Of a stretch of DNA of 22,768 bases, positions 6,478 to 16,555 are shown in pieces; the first letter of the stretch is position 1; every line of letters starts with the position of its first letter. A model generated the notes under the pieces. That model worked only from the letters and a program-made list of their open reading frames with translations. It was not told the DNA's origin and did not search any database. Both the position numbers and the translations under genes were made by a program. This DNA comes from Actinomycetes bacterium (GTDB lineage Bacteria; Actinomycetota; Acidimicrobiia; Acidimicrobiales; Palsa-688): assembly GCA_021846485.1 (NCBI GenBank), contig JAJZWW010000007.1, forward strand, positions 1-22,768, given 5' to 3'.

Positions 6478-8672
6478 GATTCCCCCTCGTACAGCTCTTG
6501 GTACTGCTCGCGCAGGAGATCCACCTCCAGCGACGCCACGTTATCCCCGCCGGTCTTGATCACGTCCTTGAAGCGGTCACGGAACCAGAGGATCCCATCG
6601 GCGTCGAAGGCGCCGGAGTCACCGGAGTGGAACCAGCCGTGGGCGAAGGCGGCGGCGGTCGCCTCCGGGTCGTCGAGGTAGCCGGTCATGGCATGCGGGC
6701 CCCGGTAGACGATCTCCCCCGTCTCGCCGACCGGCAGGAGCCGGCCCTCGGCGTCCATGATCGCCGCCTCCACGTTGACTGCCGGCGTGCCCACCGCGCC
6801 GGGGTGGATCAGCTGGTGCTCGGGGCGGAAGATCGTCGTCGCGGGGCTCATCTCCGTCTGCCCGAACAACAGGTAGAAGTCGCACCCGAAGTGCTCGATG
6901 GCGGCTCGCAGGTCGGGTTGGGGCATGGGCGCCATGGCGTAGGCAGCCCGCCGCAGGCTCGACAGGTCCCGGCCCGCCAGCCCGGGATCATCCAGCATGG
7001 CCCGGTACATCATGGGCAACCCGAAGATCTGGGTGATCCGTTCCCGCTCGATCAGGTCGAGAAGGGTGCCGGCGTCGAAGGCCCGCAGCACGTGGATCGT
7101 GGCACCGACCGCGATGGCCGGCGTGCAGTGCACGTTGAGCTGGGCGGTGTGGAACATCGGCAGCATGGCGACGAAGCGGTCGTCGGGCTCGAAGCGGCAC
7201 TCGAGCGCCATCGACAGCGTCTCCAGGTAGACGGCGAGGTGGCTGCGGACCACCCCCTTCGGCATCGACGTGGTGCCGCTCGTATAGAGGAACGTGATCG
7301 GGTCGCGGTCGGCGACGGCGACGTCGGGGACTGTCGCCGGCTGGCCGCCGGCGAGGTCCTCGAGCGTCTCGACGGCAGCCACAGCCGGGCCTTGCGCCGG
7401 GAGGCCGCCGACCACCACCAGGTGCCCGACCCCGGACGACTCTGCCAGGGGTGCCTCGAGCCCGTCGAGGAGGGCGGCTTCGACTACCACCCCCCGAGCC
7501 CGAGAGTGACCGAGGACGTAGGCGACCTCCGGCGGTCGCCACCCGAGGTTGACCGGCACGCAGACGGTCCCGATCTTGGCGCAGGCGAAGTAGACGGCCA
7601 GGAGCTCGGCGCAGTTGCCGGCGACCAGGGCGAGGCGGTCTCCTCGGGCGTAGCCGCGTGCCAGCAGGCCGTGCGCCAAGCGGTTGACCCACTCGTCGAG
7701 CTCGCGGTAGGTGATCCGCCGGCCGCCGTCGACGACGGCCACGGCCGCGGGGCGGCGGCGAGCGGAGCGGGTGAGCAGGTCGCCGACGTTGACGCGGTGG
7801 ATGGGATCTTCGACGCCGGCACCGGCCGTGCGGGGTGGGGCGGAGGCCGCCCGGGCGGACGGGGACGGTCGGGTCGTCGGCTTGCCGGCGTAGGCCTGGG
7901 CGACGGCCATCCACGTCGCGGCCGCCTCGCCCCGCACCTCGAGCCCGGTCTCGGCGACGTGGCGGCGTTGCGTGACGACCAGGCAGAAATCGAGCAGAGT
8001 CCCACGAACCACGTCGGTGGCCTCCTCCGGACCGGCCGACCAAACCAGGCCGCCCTGCCCGTGCAACTCGACGCGCACCTGGACGGCCGGAGCCCCGAGG
8101 CCGTGCTGGGTGAGAGACCAGCCCCGCGTGGCCGCCCCCAGGTGAGCCACGTGGCGGAGGCGAGGGCTTTCCTCCAAACCCACGCCCAACCCGTCGGCTA
8201 CGTCGACGCCGTGCGCCCACGTCTCCATCAGCCGGGCAGTAGCCGAGCTCATCGCGCTCATGTCGGGCCCGTACCAGGGCAACCGGGCCCGGGGGTCGGT
8301 CCGCCGGAGAGAACGGACCAGCTCGGCGTGAGCCTGGTCCCACCAGGCGAGCAGCTCGGCGCCCGGGCGGCGGCCGGCCTGGGTGGTCACCGCGTCAGGG
8401 AAGGCGTCGCCCAGCCCGGCCAGTTTCGTCGCCTCGACCCGGAAGGCCCCCGGGTCGGTGGCGGCTGTCGTGGCCGCTTCGTCGAAGTAGGCGAGGTGGG
8501 CGATCTGGTCGCGGATGGCCCAGCCCGCCGCCGGGGTCGCCCGGTCCCAGTCGGCCTCGCCCAGCGGCGCGACGAGCCGGCGCAAGGCTGCTGCCTCGGC
8601 GACCAGGTCGTCGAGGAGGGCGTCGAAGGCCTCGGCTACGGCGCCCCGGGCGCTGGCCGTGTCGGTGGTCAT
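6474..8672 (-). CDS. TIGR03084-type DinB-fold domain fused to an acyl-CoA ligase lacking its C-terminal subdomain
   Basis: A 732-residue two-domain protein. Residues 1 to about 265 resemble TIGR03084 metal-binding proteins of the mycothiol maleylpyruvate isomerase/DinB fold, with GWAIRDQIAHLAYFDE, LPWYGPDMSA, METWAHGVDVADGLG, RHVAHLG and DFCLVVTQRRH. A Pro/Ser/Ala linker follows, then an AMP-dependent ligase from about 300: TSGTTSMPK (464-472), LFGQTE, GWFHSGD and hinge RFKDVIKTGGDNVASLEV (about 700). The chain ends about 20 residues after the hinge. The usual C-terminal subdomain of about 100 residues, with its catalytic Lys, is absent, and the downstream frames do not encode a displaced copy. 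The ATG at 8672 is preceded by GGGGGGA. The stop overlaps the full-length ligase as GTGA. Full acyl-CoA synthesis by this chain alone is doubtful. It may be regulatory, make acyl-adenylate, or work with the neighbouring ligase. Confidence 0.88.
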   Translation of the reverse strand: MTTDTASARGAVAEAFDALLDDLVAEAAALRRLVAPLGEADWDRATPAAGWAIRDQIAHLAYFDEAATTAATDPGAFRVEATKLAGLGDAFPDAVTTQAGRRPGAELLAWWDQAHAELVRSLRRTDPRARLPWYGPDMSAMSSATARLMETWAHGVDVADGLGVGLEESPRLRHVAHLGAATRGWSLTQHGLGAPAVQVRVELHGQGGLVWSAGPEEATDVVRGTLLDFCLVVTQRRHVAETGLEVRGEAAATWMAVAQAYAGKPTTRPSPSARAASAPPRTAGAGVEDPIHRVNVGDLLTRSARRRPAAVAVVDGGRRITYRELDEWVNRLAHGLLARGYARGDRLALVAGNCAELLAVYFACAKIGTVCVPVNLGWRPPEVAYVLGHSRARGVVVEAALLDGLEAPLAESSGVGHLVVVGGLPAQGPAVAAVETLEDLAGGQPATVPDVAVADRDPITFLYTSGTTSMPKGVVRSHLAVYLETLSMALECRFEPDDRFVAMLPMFHTAQLNVHCTPAIAVGATIHVLRAFDAGTLLDLIERERITQIFGLPMMYRAMLDDPGLAGRDLSSLRRAAYAMAPMPQPDLRAAIEHFGCDFYLLFGQTEMSPATTIFRPEHQLIHPGAVGTPAVNVEAAIMDAEGRLLPVGETGEIVYRGPHAMTGYLDDPEATAAAFAHGWFHSGDSGAFDADGILWFRDRFKDVIKTGGDNVASLEVDLLREQYQELYEGES

Positions 8673-8716
8673 CTGGTTCCCCCCATGGTGGTGCGTCGGG
8701 TCATCTGGACGGGGGC

Positions 8717-9289
8717 TCAGCCGTCGAGGGCGGCGCGCGTCATACGGACGAGCAACGGACCGGTCCGCTCCGGATGGGGGTGGGCATCGGCGTGGGCGAC
8801 CGCGTGGATGAGCCCGACGGCCGCCCGGACCATCGTGCGGGCATCCTCGACGACCAGCTCCGGCCGCCGGGCGCGAAGCGCCGTTGTCCAGCCGTCGAGG
8901 TAGCGGCGTTGCAGGCGACGTTGGGCGGCGCGCGTGTCGGGGTCGAGATGGCGCGACTCGGCGTACCACAGCTCGACCAGGTCGGCGTTGGCCAGCACGA
9001 ATCCCACGTGGCTCTCGACCCATGCCTCCAGGGGAGCGTCGGTGGACAGCGGGGCCGAGCTCCACAGCTCCTCGGCGGCGTGGTTCAAGGCCTCGGTCAG
9101 CAACGCGTCCTTGCTCGCGAAGTACCGGTAGACGGCCGGACCCGTCACCCCCGACGCCGTGCCGATCTCGTCGATGCCGACGGCGTGCCACCCCTGATCC
9201 CGCAGCAGGTGCCGGGCGGCGTCGAGGATGAGGGCACGCCGCTCCGCCCGCCGGCCGGCGGCCGGGCCCGCGCCGGCTCGGGCGCTCAT
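8717..9289 (-). CDS. TetR-family transcriptional regulator
   Basis: A 190-residue TetR protein. The N-terminal helix-turn-helix is clear (about 38-60: IDEIGTASGVTGPAVYRYFASK), followed by an all-helical ligand domain. It resembles TetR regulators found beside acyl-CoA metabolism genes in actinobacteria. The ATG at 9289 overlaps the enoyl-CoA hydratase stop as ATGA. An in-frame ATG at 9301 is possible, but coupling favours 9289. It sits inside the operon, so it probably autoregulates together with the catabolic genes. The palindrome at 16574-16589, over the operon's transcription start, is its best candidate operator, with an acyl-CoA as the likely inducer (inference). A 44-bp gap separates it from the next gene. 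Confidence 0.9.
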   Translation of the reverse strand: MSARAGAGPAAGRRAERRALILDAARHLLRDQGWHAVGIDEIGTASGVTGPAVYRYFASKDALLTEALNHAAEELWSSAPLSTDAPLEAWVESHVGFVLANADLVELWYAESRHLDPDTRAAQRRLQRRYLDGWTTALRARRPELVVEDARTMVRAAVGLIHAVAHADAHPHPERTGPLLVRMTRAALDG

Positions 9290-10053
9290 CGGCCGCGCCA
9301 CACCGGTGCCCGCTTCTCCAGGAAGGCCCGGGGGCCCTCCTGGGCGTCGTCACTCAGGTACGCGGGGCGGAACAACTCCTCGGCCTCCGCCCAGGCTGCC
9401 TCGCGATCCCGACCCGCGGCCGCGTAGACCATCGCCTTGCCGGCCCTGACGGACAGGGGCGCGTTGGCGCCGACGGCTTCGGCCAGGTCCTGCGCGGCGT
9501 CGCGCAGCTCAACCGCCGGCACCACGGCGTTGACGAGGCCGACCTCGTAGGCCCGCTCCGCCGTGATCGGCCGGGCGGTCAATACGAGCTCCATGGCGAC
9601 TCGCGGCGGGATCATCCAGGGGAGCGGAGCCGCCCACGGCGAGCCGCGCCCCCACCGGGCCTCGGTGATCCCGAAGCGGGCGTGGTCGGCAGCGACGCAC
9701 AGGTCGCAGCTCTGTGCCAGGAGAAAGCCGCCGCCGTAGGCGACACCGTTGACCGCGGCGATGATCGGCTTGTCGACGCGCACGCTCCGGCCGGGCTGCG
9801 GCACGAAGTCCACGGGCGGCACTCCGAGCGACGTCGTCGCCATCTCCTTCAGGTCTCCTCCGGCAGAGAACGCCTTCTCCCCCGTCCCGGTGAGCACGAG
9901 CACGGTGGCGTCGCCGTCGGCGGCGAAGCGCTCGAAGCCCGCGGCGAGCCCGGCCCGTAGGCCCGCATCGAGGGCGTTGGCCGCTTGGGGCCGGTTCATC
10001 GTGAGCCAGGCCACCCGGCCCCGTCGCTCGTAGACGGTGACGTCGTCAGCCAC
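9286..10053 (-). CDS. Enoyl-CoA hydratase/isomerase family protein
   Basis: A 255-residue crotonase-fold protein. The oxyanion-hole segments FSAGGDLKEM (about 62-71) and NGVAYGGGF (102-110) are present. Of the two catalytic glutamates of classic enoyl-CoA hydratase, the later one matches Glu131 (GITEARWG), while the earlier one is Leu111, so strict hydratase chemistry is not assured. In an AtuA operon the role would be that of AtuE or methylglutaconyl-CoA hydratase, adding water to the carboxylated enoyl-CoA. The GTG start at 10053 is chosen because VADDVTVYERRGRVAW is the normal N-terminus. It overlaps the biotin carboxylase stop by 8 bp. A longer open frame upstream has no family support. 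Confidence 0.9.
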   Translation of the reverse strand: MADDVTVYERRGRVAWLTMNRPQAANALDAGLRAGLAAGFERFAADGDATVLVLTGTGEKAFSAGGDLKEMATTSLGVPPVDFVPQPGRSVRVDKPIIAAVNGVAYGGGFLLAQSCDLCVAADHARFGITEARWGRGSPWAAPLPWMIPPRVAMELVLTARPITAERAYEVGLVNAVVPAVELRDAAQDLAEAVGANAPLSVRAGKAMVYAAAGRDREAAWAEAEELFRPAYLSDDAQEGPRAFLEKRAPVWRGR

Positions 10054-12064
10054 CGGCGCCCTCTCCCGCTTCGGCGTCGCCGCCTTCGTGGATGACGACG
10101 AGCGTGGCGCCGGCAGCAACCGTCTGGTTCTCGGCGACCGGGACCGCCGTGACGGTCCCGGTGACGGGGGCCAGCACGGTCTGTTCCATCTTCATCGCCT
10201 CGAGGATCACCAGCGGCGCGCCCCGTTCCACCAGGTCGCCCTCCGTCACCTGGACCCGGCGGACCACGCCCGGCATCGGGGCGACGAGCGACCCGGCTGC
10301 AGCGGCGGCGCCCCGTTCCGGGAAGCGGGGTTCGCGCTGCAGTTCGACCGACCCGTCGGGTCCGTCGACCCACACCCGGTCACCCTCCGTCTCGACGCGG
10401 TAACGACGGCGCACGCCGGACTCGACCAGCTCGACCTGCCCCGGCTCGACGGTGGTCGCGACGGCGTCGATGCCGGTGCCGTCGACCTCGGCCCACCAGC
10501 CGGTGCGCCCCCGCCGGTAGCGCGCCTCGAGGCGGGCCGGACCCTGGTCGTAGCGGTAGCGGTAGGCGCGGACCTGGGGGTCGCCGGCGTTGTTGCGCCA
10601 GCCCGACGGCGCCTCCGCCCAGACGCTTGCAGCCCGGCGGGCAGCCGCCTGGTCGGCCAGGGCGGCAGCGAGCACCGAGTGACGCACCTGGGCTGACCCC
10701 GGTGGCGGCAGCAGGCACAGCGAGGTCGGCGGGTGGCGCTCGAGGAAGTGAGTGTCGATGGCGCCGTCGGCGAACTCGGGGTGCTCGAGGACGGCGACCA
10801 GGAGATCCCGGTTGGTCGTGACGCCGTGGATGCGGGCCCGGCGGAGAGCGGCGACCAGGCGACGCCGGGCTCCGTCCCGGCTCGACCCGCAGGCGACGAC
10901 CTTGGCCAGCATCGGGTCGTAGTTGACCGACACGGTGTCGCCACTCTCGACCCCGCTGTCGACCCGGACCCCGGCGTCGAGCGGTACCTCGAAGCGGCTC
11001 AGCGTCCCGGCGGAGGGGAGGAACGATGCCAGCGGGTCCTCGGCGTACAACCGGGCCTCGATCGCGTGACCGCGCAGCTCGGGGGCCAGCGCGCCCGGCG
11101 GCAGGGGGTGGCCCTCGGCGACCGCCAGCTGCAGGGCGACCAGGTCGAGGCCCGTTACTGCCTCGGTCACGGGGTGCTCGACCTGCAGGCGGGTGTTGAC
11201 CTCCAGGAAGTAGAACTCGCCGTCCGGCGTGAGCACGAACTCGACCGTCCCGGCTCCCACGTAGCCGATGGCCCGGCCTGCGGTGACGGCCGCGGCGCCC
11301 ATGGCGTCGCGCAGCGCTGCGGTCATCACCGGCGACGGCGCTTCTTCCAGGATCTTCTGGTGGCGCCGCTGGATCGAGCATTCCCGTTCGAACAACGAGA
11401 CAACGCGGCCGTGGGCGTCCCCGAAGATCTGGATCTCCACGTGGCGCGGCTCGTCGACGTAGCGCTCCAGGAACACGGTGCCGTCACCGAAGGCCGCCGT
11501 CGCCTCCCGGCGGGCCGCGGCGACCGCCTCCATGAGGTCGCGGGGGCGCCGCACGACGCGCATGCCTCGGCCACCGCCACCAGCGGACGCCTTGACCAGC
11601 ACGGGCCAGCCGACCTTCGTGGCGACGGACTCGAGGTCGGCGTCTCCGACGCCGGTCAGATCCTCGCCGGGCAGGACGGGCACGCTGGCGTCACCCATCA
11701 GGCGGCGGGCGGCGAGCTTGGAGCCCATGGCCTCGATCGCCGCAGGCGGCGGGCCGACCCAGGTGAGCCCGGCGGCCACCACCGCGGCGGCGAAGCCGGC
11801 GTCCTCGGAGAGGAACCCGTAACCGGGGTGGACGGCGTCGGCGCCCGCAGCGACGGCCGCGGCGACGATGGCGCCGCCCCGCAGGTACGACTCGGCCGGG
11901 GTGGCACCGCCGAGGGCGACCGACTCGTTGGCCTCGGCGACGAACGGTGACGAGGCGTCCGGGTCGGAGTGCACCGCGACGGTGGCGATCCCGAGGTCCC
12001 GGCAGGTCCGGAACACCCGACGGGCGATCTCGCCCCGGTTGGCAACGAGCAGCTTGCGGATCAA
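10046..12064 (-). CDS. Acyl-CoA carboxylase alpha subunit (biotin carboxylase plus BCCP)
   Basis: A 672-residue biotin-dependent carboxylase subunit. The biotin carboxylase half begins IRKLLVANRGEIARRV and has the Gly-rich ATP loop SAGGGGRGMRVV, ERECSIQRRHQKILEEAPSP, and EVNTRLQVEHPVTE. After a middle domain, the C-terminal biotinyl domain carries EAMKM with the biotin-accepting Lys near residue 625. It charges biotin with CO2 for the carboxyltransferase encoded immediately upstream. The length fits the geranyl-, methylcrotonyl- or propionyl-CoA carboxylase alpha type. The start is TTG at 12064, needed to give the standard N-terminus; the ribosome site is weak, and only 10 bp separate it from the beta-subunit stop. 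A tail of about 15 Gly/Glu/Ala residues follows the biotinyl domain. Confidence 0.93.
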   Translation of the reverse strand: MIRKLLVANRGEIARRVFRTCRDLGIATVAVHSDPDASSPFVAEANESVALGGATPAESYLRGGAIVAAAVAAGADAVHPGYGFLSEDAGFAAAVVAAGLTWVGPPPAAIEAMGSKLAARRLMGDASVPVLPGEDLTGVGDADLESVATKVGWPVLVKASAGGGGRGMRVVRRPRDLMEAVAAARREATAAFGDGTVFLERYVDEPRHVEIQIFGDAHGRVVSLFERECSIQRRHQKILEEAPSPVMTAALRDAMGAAAVTAGRAIGYVGAGTVEFVLTPDGEFYFLEVNTRLQVEHPVTEAVTGLDLVALQLAVAEGHPLPPGALAPELRGHAIEARLYAEDPLASFLPSAGTLSRFEVPLDAGVRVDSGVESGDTVSVNYDPMLAKVVACGSSRDGARRRLVAALRRARIHGVTTNRDLLVAVLEHPEFADGAIDTHFLERHPPTSLCLLPPPGSAQVRHSVLAAALADQAAARRAASVWAEAPSGWRNNAGDPQVRAYRYRYDQGPARLEARYRRGRTGWWAEVDGTGIDAVATTVEPGQVELVESGVRRRYRVETEGDRVWVDGPDGSVELQREPRFPERGAAAAAGSLVAPMPGVVRRVQVTEGDLVERGAPLVILEAMKMEQTVLAPVTGTVTAVPVAENQTVAAGATLVVIHEGGDAEAGEGAGG

Positions 12065-12074
12065 TGCCGACCGC

Positions 12075-13673
<1,599 letters not shown>

Positions 13674-13689
13674 GACGGCACCTTCGGCC

Positions 13690-14853
13690 TCAGTAGGAAC
13701 GTGGGAGCCCGAGGGTGTGCTGGGCCACGTAGTTGAGGATCATCTCCCGGCTGACCGGCGCGATGCGCAACAGCCGCAGCATGCCCCAGAGGTGGGCCAG
13801 CCGGTAGTCGCTGGCCATGCCGTTGCCACCGTGGACCTGGATGGCGGCGTCGAGTGCGCCCAGGCCGGCGTCGGCGGCGGCGAACTTGGCCATGTTGGAG
13901 GCCTCGCCGGCCGGGCGGTCGTGGTCGTGCAGCCAGGCGGCCTTCTCGGTCATCAGGCGGGCGAGCTCGACTCCGATGGCGGCGGCGGCCAGCGGGTGGC
14001 TAACACCTTGGTGGGCACCGATGGGCTGGCCCCACACCTGGCGGTCGCGGGCGTAGCCGGCCGCCTTGGCAAGCGCGTAGCGACCGATCCCGGTGCAGAT
14101 GGCGGCGCCGGCGATCCGTTCGGGGTTGAGCCCGCTGAACACCAGGCGCAGCCCGTCGCCGGCCGTGCCGACCAGGCGGTCGGGGCCGACCCGAACGGCA
14201 TCGAAGTGCAGTTGGAACTGCTTCTCGGGGGCGCCAACCTCGACGGGGATGGGCGTCCGGTCGAGGCCGGGGGCATTGGTGTCGACGACGAACAGGGACA
14301 GGTCGCTGCTGTCCCCTCCCGACCGGCCTTCGGTGCTCGTGCGGGCGACGACCAGCATGCGGGGCGCCTCGTCGACCCCGGAGATGTAGTACTTCGTCCC
14401 GGTCAGGACCCAGTCGTCGCCGTCCCGAGTGGCGGTGGTGGAGATCCGGTGGGAGTTGGAGCCGGCGTCGGGCTCGGTGATGGCGAAGACCATCTTCTCG
14501 CGCCCGGAGGCGAGCCCCGGGAGCCATCGGGCCTGCTGCTCCTCGCTGCCGTGGCGGCTGAGGATCTCGCCGCTGATCGCCGATGACACCAGGAGCAGGA
14601 GCAGCGGGCAGCCACCAGCGGCCGTCTCCTCACACACCACTGCCAGCTGGGCGACGCCGCCACCACCGCCGCCGTAGCGCTCGGGGAGGTTGACCCCGAC
14701 GAAGCCGGCGTCGCCGAGGGCCTGCCACAGCTCGATCGTCCGGCCGCCCCGGGCGGCCCGCTCCTGGTAGTAGCGCGGGCCGAACTCGGCGGTCACCTTG
14801 GCGACCGACTCCCGGAGCATCGCTGTCTCGGCGGGCTCGTCGAAGTCGGTCAC
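13690..14853 (-). CDS. Acyl-CoA dehydrogenase (isovaleryl/citronellyl-like)
   Basis: A 387-residue FAD enzyme ending in the LGLPRSY tail common to one acyl-CoA dehydrogenase subgroup. FAD and substrate motifs are FAITEPDAGSNSH, TGTKYYISG, GRYALAKAAGYARDRQVWGQPIG and QVHGGNGMASDY. The position holding the catalytic Glu of medium-chain enzymes (RIYEGT) reads RIAPVS, so that base is missing. GLNPERI provides Glu245 at the place of the isovaleryl-CoA dehydrogenase base. This suggests oxidation of a 3-methyl-branched acyl-CoA, consistent with the carboxylase encoded downstream. Its GTG start overlaps the stop of the small AtuA-like gene as GTGA. Confidence 0.92.
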   Translation of the reverse strand: MTDFDEPAETAMLRESVAKVTAEFGPRYYQERAARGGRTIELWQALGDAGFVGVNLPERYGGGGGGVAQLAVVCEETAAGGCPLLLLLVSSAISGEILSRHGSEEQQARWLPGLASGREKMVFAITEPDAGSNSHRISTTATRDGDDWVLTGTKYYISGVDEAPRMLVVARTSTEGRSGGDSSDLSLFVVDTNAPGLDRTPIPVEVGAPEKQFQLHFDAVRVGPDRLVGTAGDGLRLVFSGLNPERIAGAAICTGIGRYALAKAAGYARDRQVWGQPIGAHQGVSHPLAAAAIGVELARLMTEKAAWLHDHDRPAGEASNMAKFAAADAGLGALDAAIQVHGGNGMASDYRLAHLWGMLRLLRIAPVSREMILNYVAQHTLGLPRSY

Positions 14854-15185
14854 CCGCCCACCTCCAAGTCGTCAGGGACCTCGATCACGAGGTGGGCGAG
14901 AGCCAGGCCGTAGGCCTTGCCCTGGGCGTCGCTCCTCATGCTGGTGCTACCACCCCCGCCGAGGGTGCCGGGCAGCACGAAGTTGAGCGCCCGGAGGTTG
15001 GGCAACTCGTAGCGGCGGACGGGCCGGTGGCACACCGCGGCGAAGTGGCGCCCGACGGCGTCGGCGGTGAGCGCGCTTCGCAACGCCTCGTAGGCACGGT
15101 CCGTGCGCGCCCACACGCCGACGTTGGCGTCCGCGCCCTTGTCACCGGAGCGGGTCGAGGCGATGGCTCCCACGAGCACCCGCAC
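14850..15185 (-). CDS. Small AtuA-like C-terminal-domain protein
   Basis: A 111-residue protein with IASTRSGDKGADANVGVWAR at 8-27, then RYELPNLRALNFVLPG and GGGGSTSMRSDAQGKAYG. It matches the separate C-terminal domain of AtuA-type proteins (formerly attached to DUF1446). In Pseudomonas AtuA this domain is part of one chain; here it is a separate gene starting 2 bp after the AtuA stop, so the two products very likely form one complex. No biochemical activity is established for it. The GTG start at 15185 has a GGGAGG-type ribosome site inside the atuA 3' end. Confidence 0.87.
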   Translation of the reverse strand: MRVLVGAIASTRSGDKGADANVGVWARTDRAYEALRSALTADAVGRHFAAVCHRPVRRYELPNLRALNFVLPGTLGGGGSTSMRSDAQGKAYGLALAHLVIEVPDDLEVGG

Positions 15186-15187
15186 GG

Positions 15188-16537
15188 TCAGGTCACCTCC
15201 CGGACCTGCACTCGGGGGGTCACCCGGTCCTTGGTCACCAGCGCCGGCCAGAACCCGACGACGTCGCTGGCCTTGGGTCGCCCCGCGGCGAAGCCGGTCA
15301 GCCCGGACGGGCCGGCGGTGACGAGCGCGGCCAGCTCACGGCCGAAGCGGTCGACCCGGTGCCGGTCGGCGTGGCGCACGCCGACGCGCAGCACCACCTC
15401 CACCGGATCGGTGCCGGCGACCATGCCGGGGAACACGACGCCGGTGCCGAGGACTTCGACCAGTTGCTCGTCGATCCCGAAGGCGACGCCGTCGGCCGCC
15501 AGGCGGGCAAACAACAGCTCGGCGACGGCGTGCGCCTTGGCGGCTGCCTCGGGCCCGGCGACTACCAGCTGACCGCTTGCCTTCCAGCCGGCGTCGAGAC
15601 CGATGGACACCTTGTAGGTGTCGGTCGCCGGGCGGCCGCGGACACCCGTGATCCGCACCCGGTCAGTGCCCTCGTCGAGCAGGCGGAAGCTGGTGAAGTC
15701 GGCCACGACGTCCGGCGCGAGGTAGCGGGCCGGGTCGCCGATCTCGTAGAGCACCTGGGCGGTTACGGTGTCGGCGGTCACCATGCCTCCGGTCCCGGCC
15801 GGCTTGGTGACCACGAACGTGCCGTCGGGGTCGATCTCCACGATCGGCCAGCCGATGTGGGCCGGGTCCGGGACTTCCCGCCAGCGGTCGAAGTTGCCGC
15901 CCGTCGCCTGGGTACCGCACTCGATGATGTGGCCGGCGACCACCCCAGCGGCCAGGCGGTCCCAGTCGTCGAGCGCCCACCCGTACTCGTGGAGCAGCGG
16001 CCCGAGCGTGAGGGCGGCGTCCGCGACCCGCCCGGTGATCACCACGTGTGCGCCCCGGCCGAGGGCGGCGGCGATGGGCCCAGCGCCGAGGTAGGCGTTG
16101 GCCGAGAGCACCTCGTCGAGGTGCGGGCCGAGCGGCTCTCCGGTGTCGAGGTTGGCCAGCTGGCCGTCGCCGACGAGGGCCTTCAGGTCGTCGACGATGT
16201 CGTCGCCATCGACGACCCCGATGCGCATCCCAGCCAGTCCGAGCTCGCGGACCACCGTCTCGCACGCCTCGGCGCACGCCGTTGGGTTGACACCGCCGGC
16301 GTTGGCCACGATCCGGATACCCCGCTGTCGGCAGGCGGGCAGCACTCGCTCCAGGATCCCGACGAAGTCGGTGGCATGACCCGCCTCCGGCCGTCGCCGG
16401 CGCGCTTTCTGTAGGACGCTCATCGTGACCTCGGCGAGGAAGTCCATCGTGAGGTAGTCGATGTCCCCCCGCTCGACCAGCTGGGTGGGGCCCGAAGGGG
16501 TGTCGCCCCAGAAGGCCTGTCCGTTGCCGATGCGCAC
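15188..16537 (-). CDS. atuA: AtuA family (DUF1446) acyclic terpene utilization protein
   Basis: A 449-residue AtuA/DUF1446 protein, first gene of the operon. The N-terminus RIGNGQAFWGD, then RGDIDYLTMDFLAEVTMSVL, IRIVANAGGVNP, GAHVVITGRVADAALTLGPLLHEYGW and ECGTQATGGNF are family hallmarks. AtuA is needed for citronellol/geraniol growth in Pseudomonas, but its reaction is not known. The GTG at 16537 is chosen because it directly precedes the conserved RIGNG. A TTG at 16552 is an alternative, with GGGGGG three bases upstream. An in-frame TTG at 16618 is rejected because it forms the promoter -35. The 16-bp palindrome 16540-16555 lies just before the start. The downstream small domain is a separate gene. 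Confidence 0.9.
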   Translation of the reverse strand: MRIGNGQAFWGDTPSGPTQLVERGDIDYLTMDFLAEVTMSVLQKARRRRPEAGHATDFVGILERVLPACRQRGIRIVANAGGVNPTACAEACETVVRELGLAGMRIGVVDGDDIVDDLKALVGDGQLANLDTGEPLGPHLDEVLSANAYLGAGPIAAALGRGAHVVITGRVADAALTLGPLLHEYGWALDDWDRLAAGVVAGHIIECGTQATGGNFDRWREVPDPAHIGWPIVEIDPDGTFVVTKPAGTGGMVTADTVTAQVLYEIGDPARYLAPDVVADFTSFRLLDEGTDRVRITGVRGRPATDTYKVSIGLDAGWKASGQLVVAGPEAAAKAHAVAELLFARLAADGVAFGIDEQLVEVLGTGVVFPGMVAGTDPVEVVLRVGVRHADRHRVDRFGRELAALVTAGPSGLTGFAAGRPKASDVVGFWPALVTKDRVTPRVQVREVT

Positions 16538-16539
16538 GC

Positions 16540-16555
16540 CTGTTGGGCCCAACAG
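16540..16555. repeat. Perfect 16-bp palindrome before the atuA start
   Basis: CTGTTGGGCCCAACAG reads the same on both strands. In mRNA it could form a 6-bp stem with a GGCC loop between a GGGGGG tract (16561-16556) and the GTG at 16537. It may be a second protein-binding site or a translation-control hairpin; neither role is proven. Confidence 0.7.

Noticed and set aside
8673..9353. Reading the DinB-ligase frame upstream through the TetR gene
   Set aside because: The frame is open but passes through TetR out of phase. The ATG at 8672 with GGGGGGA upstream starts the recognised domain.
10054..10119. Upstream extension of the enoyl-CoA hydratase
   Set aside because: It would run into the biotin carboxylase gene and adds residues with no family similarity. 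The GTG at 10053 gives the normal N-terminus.
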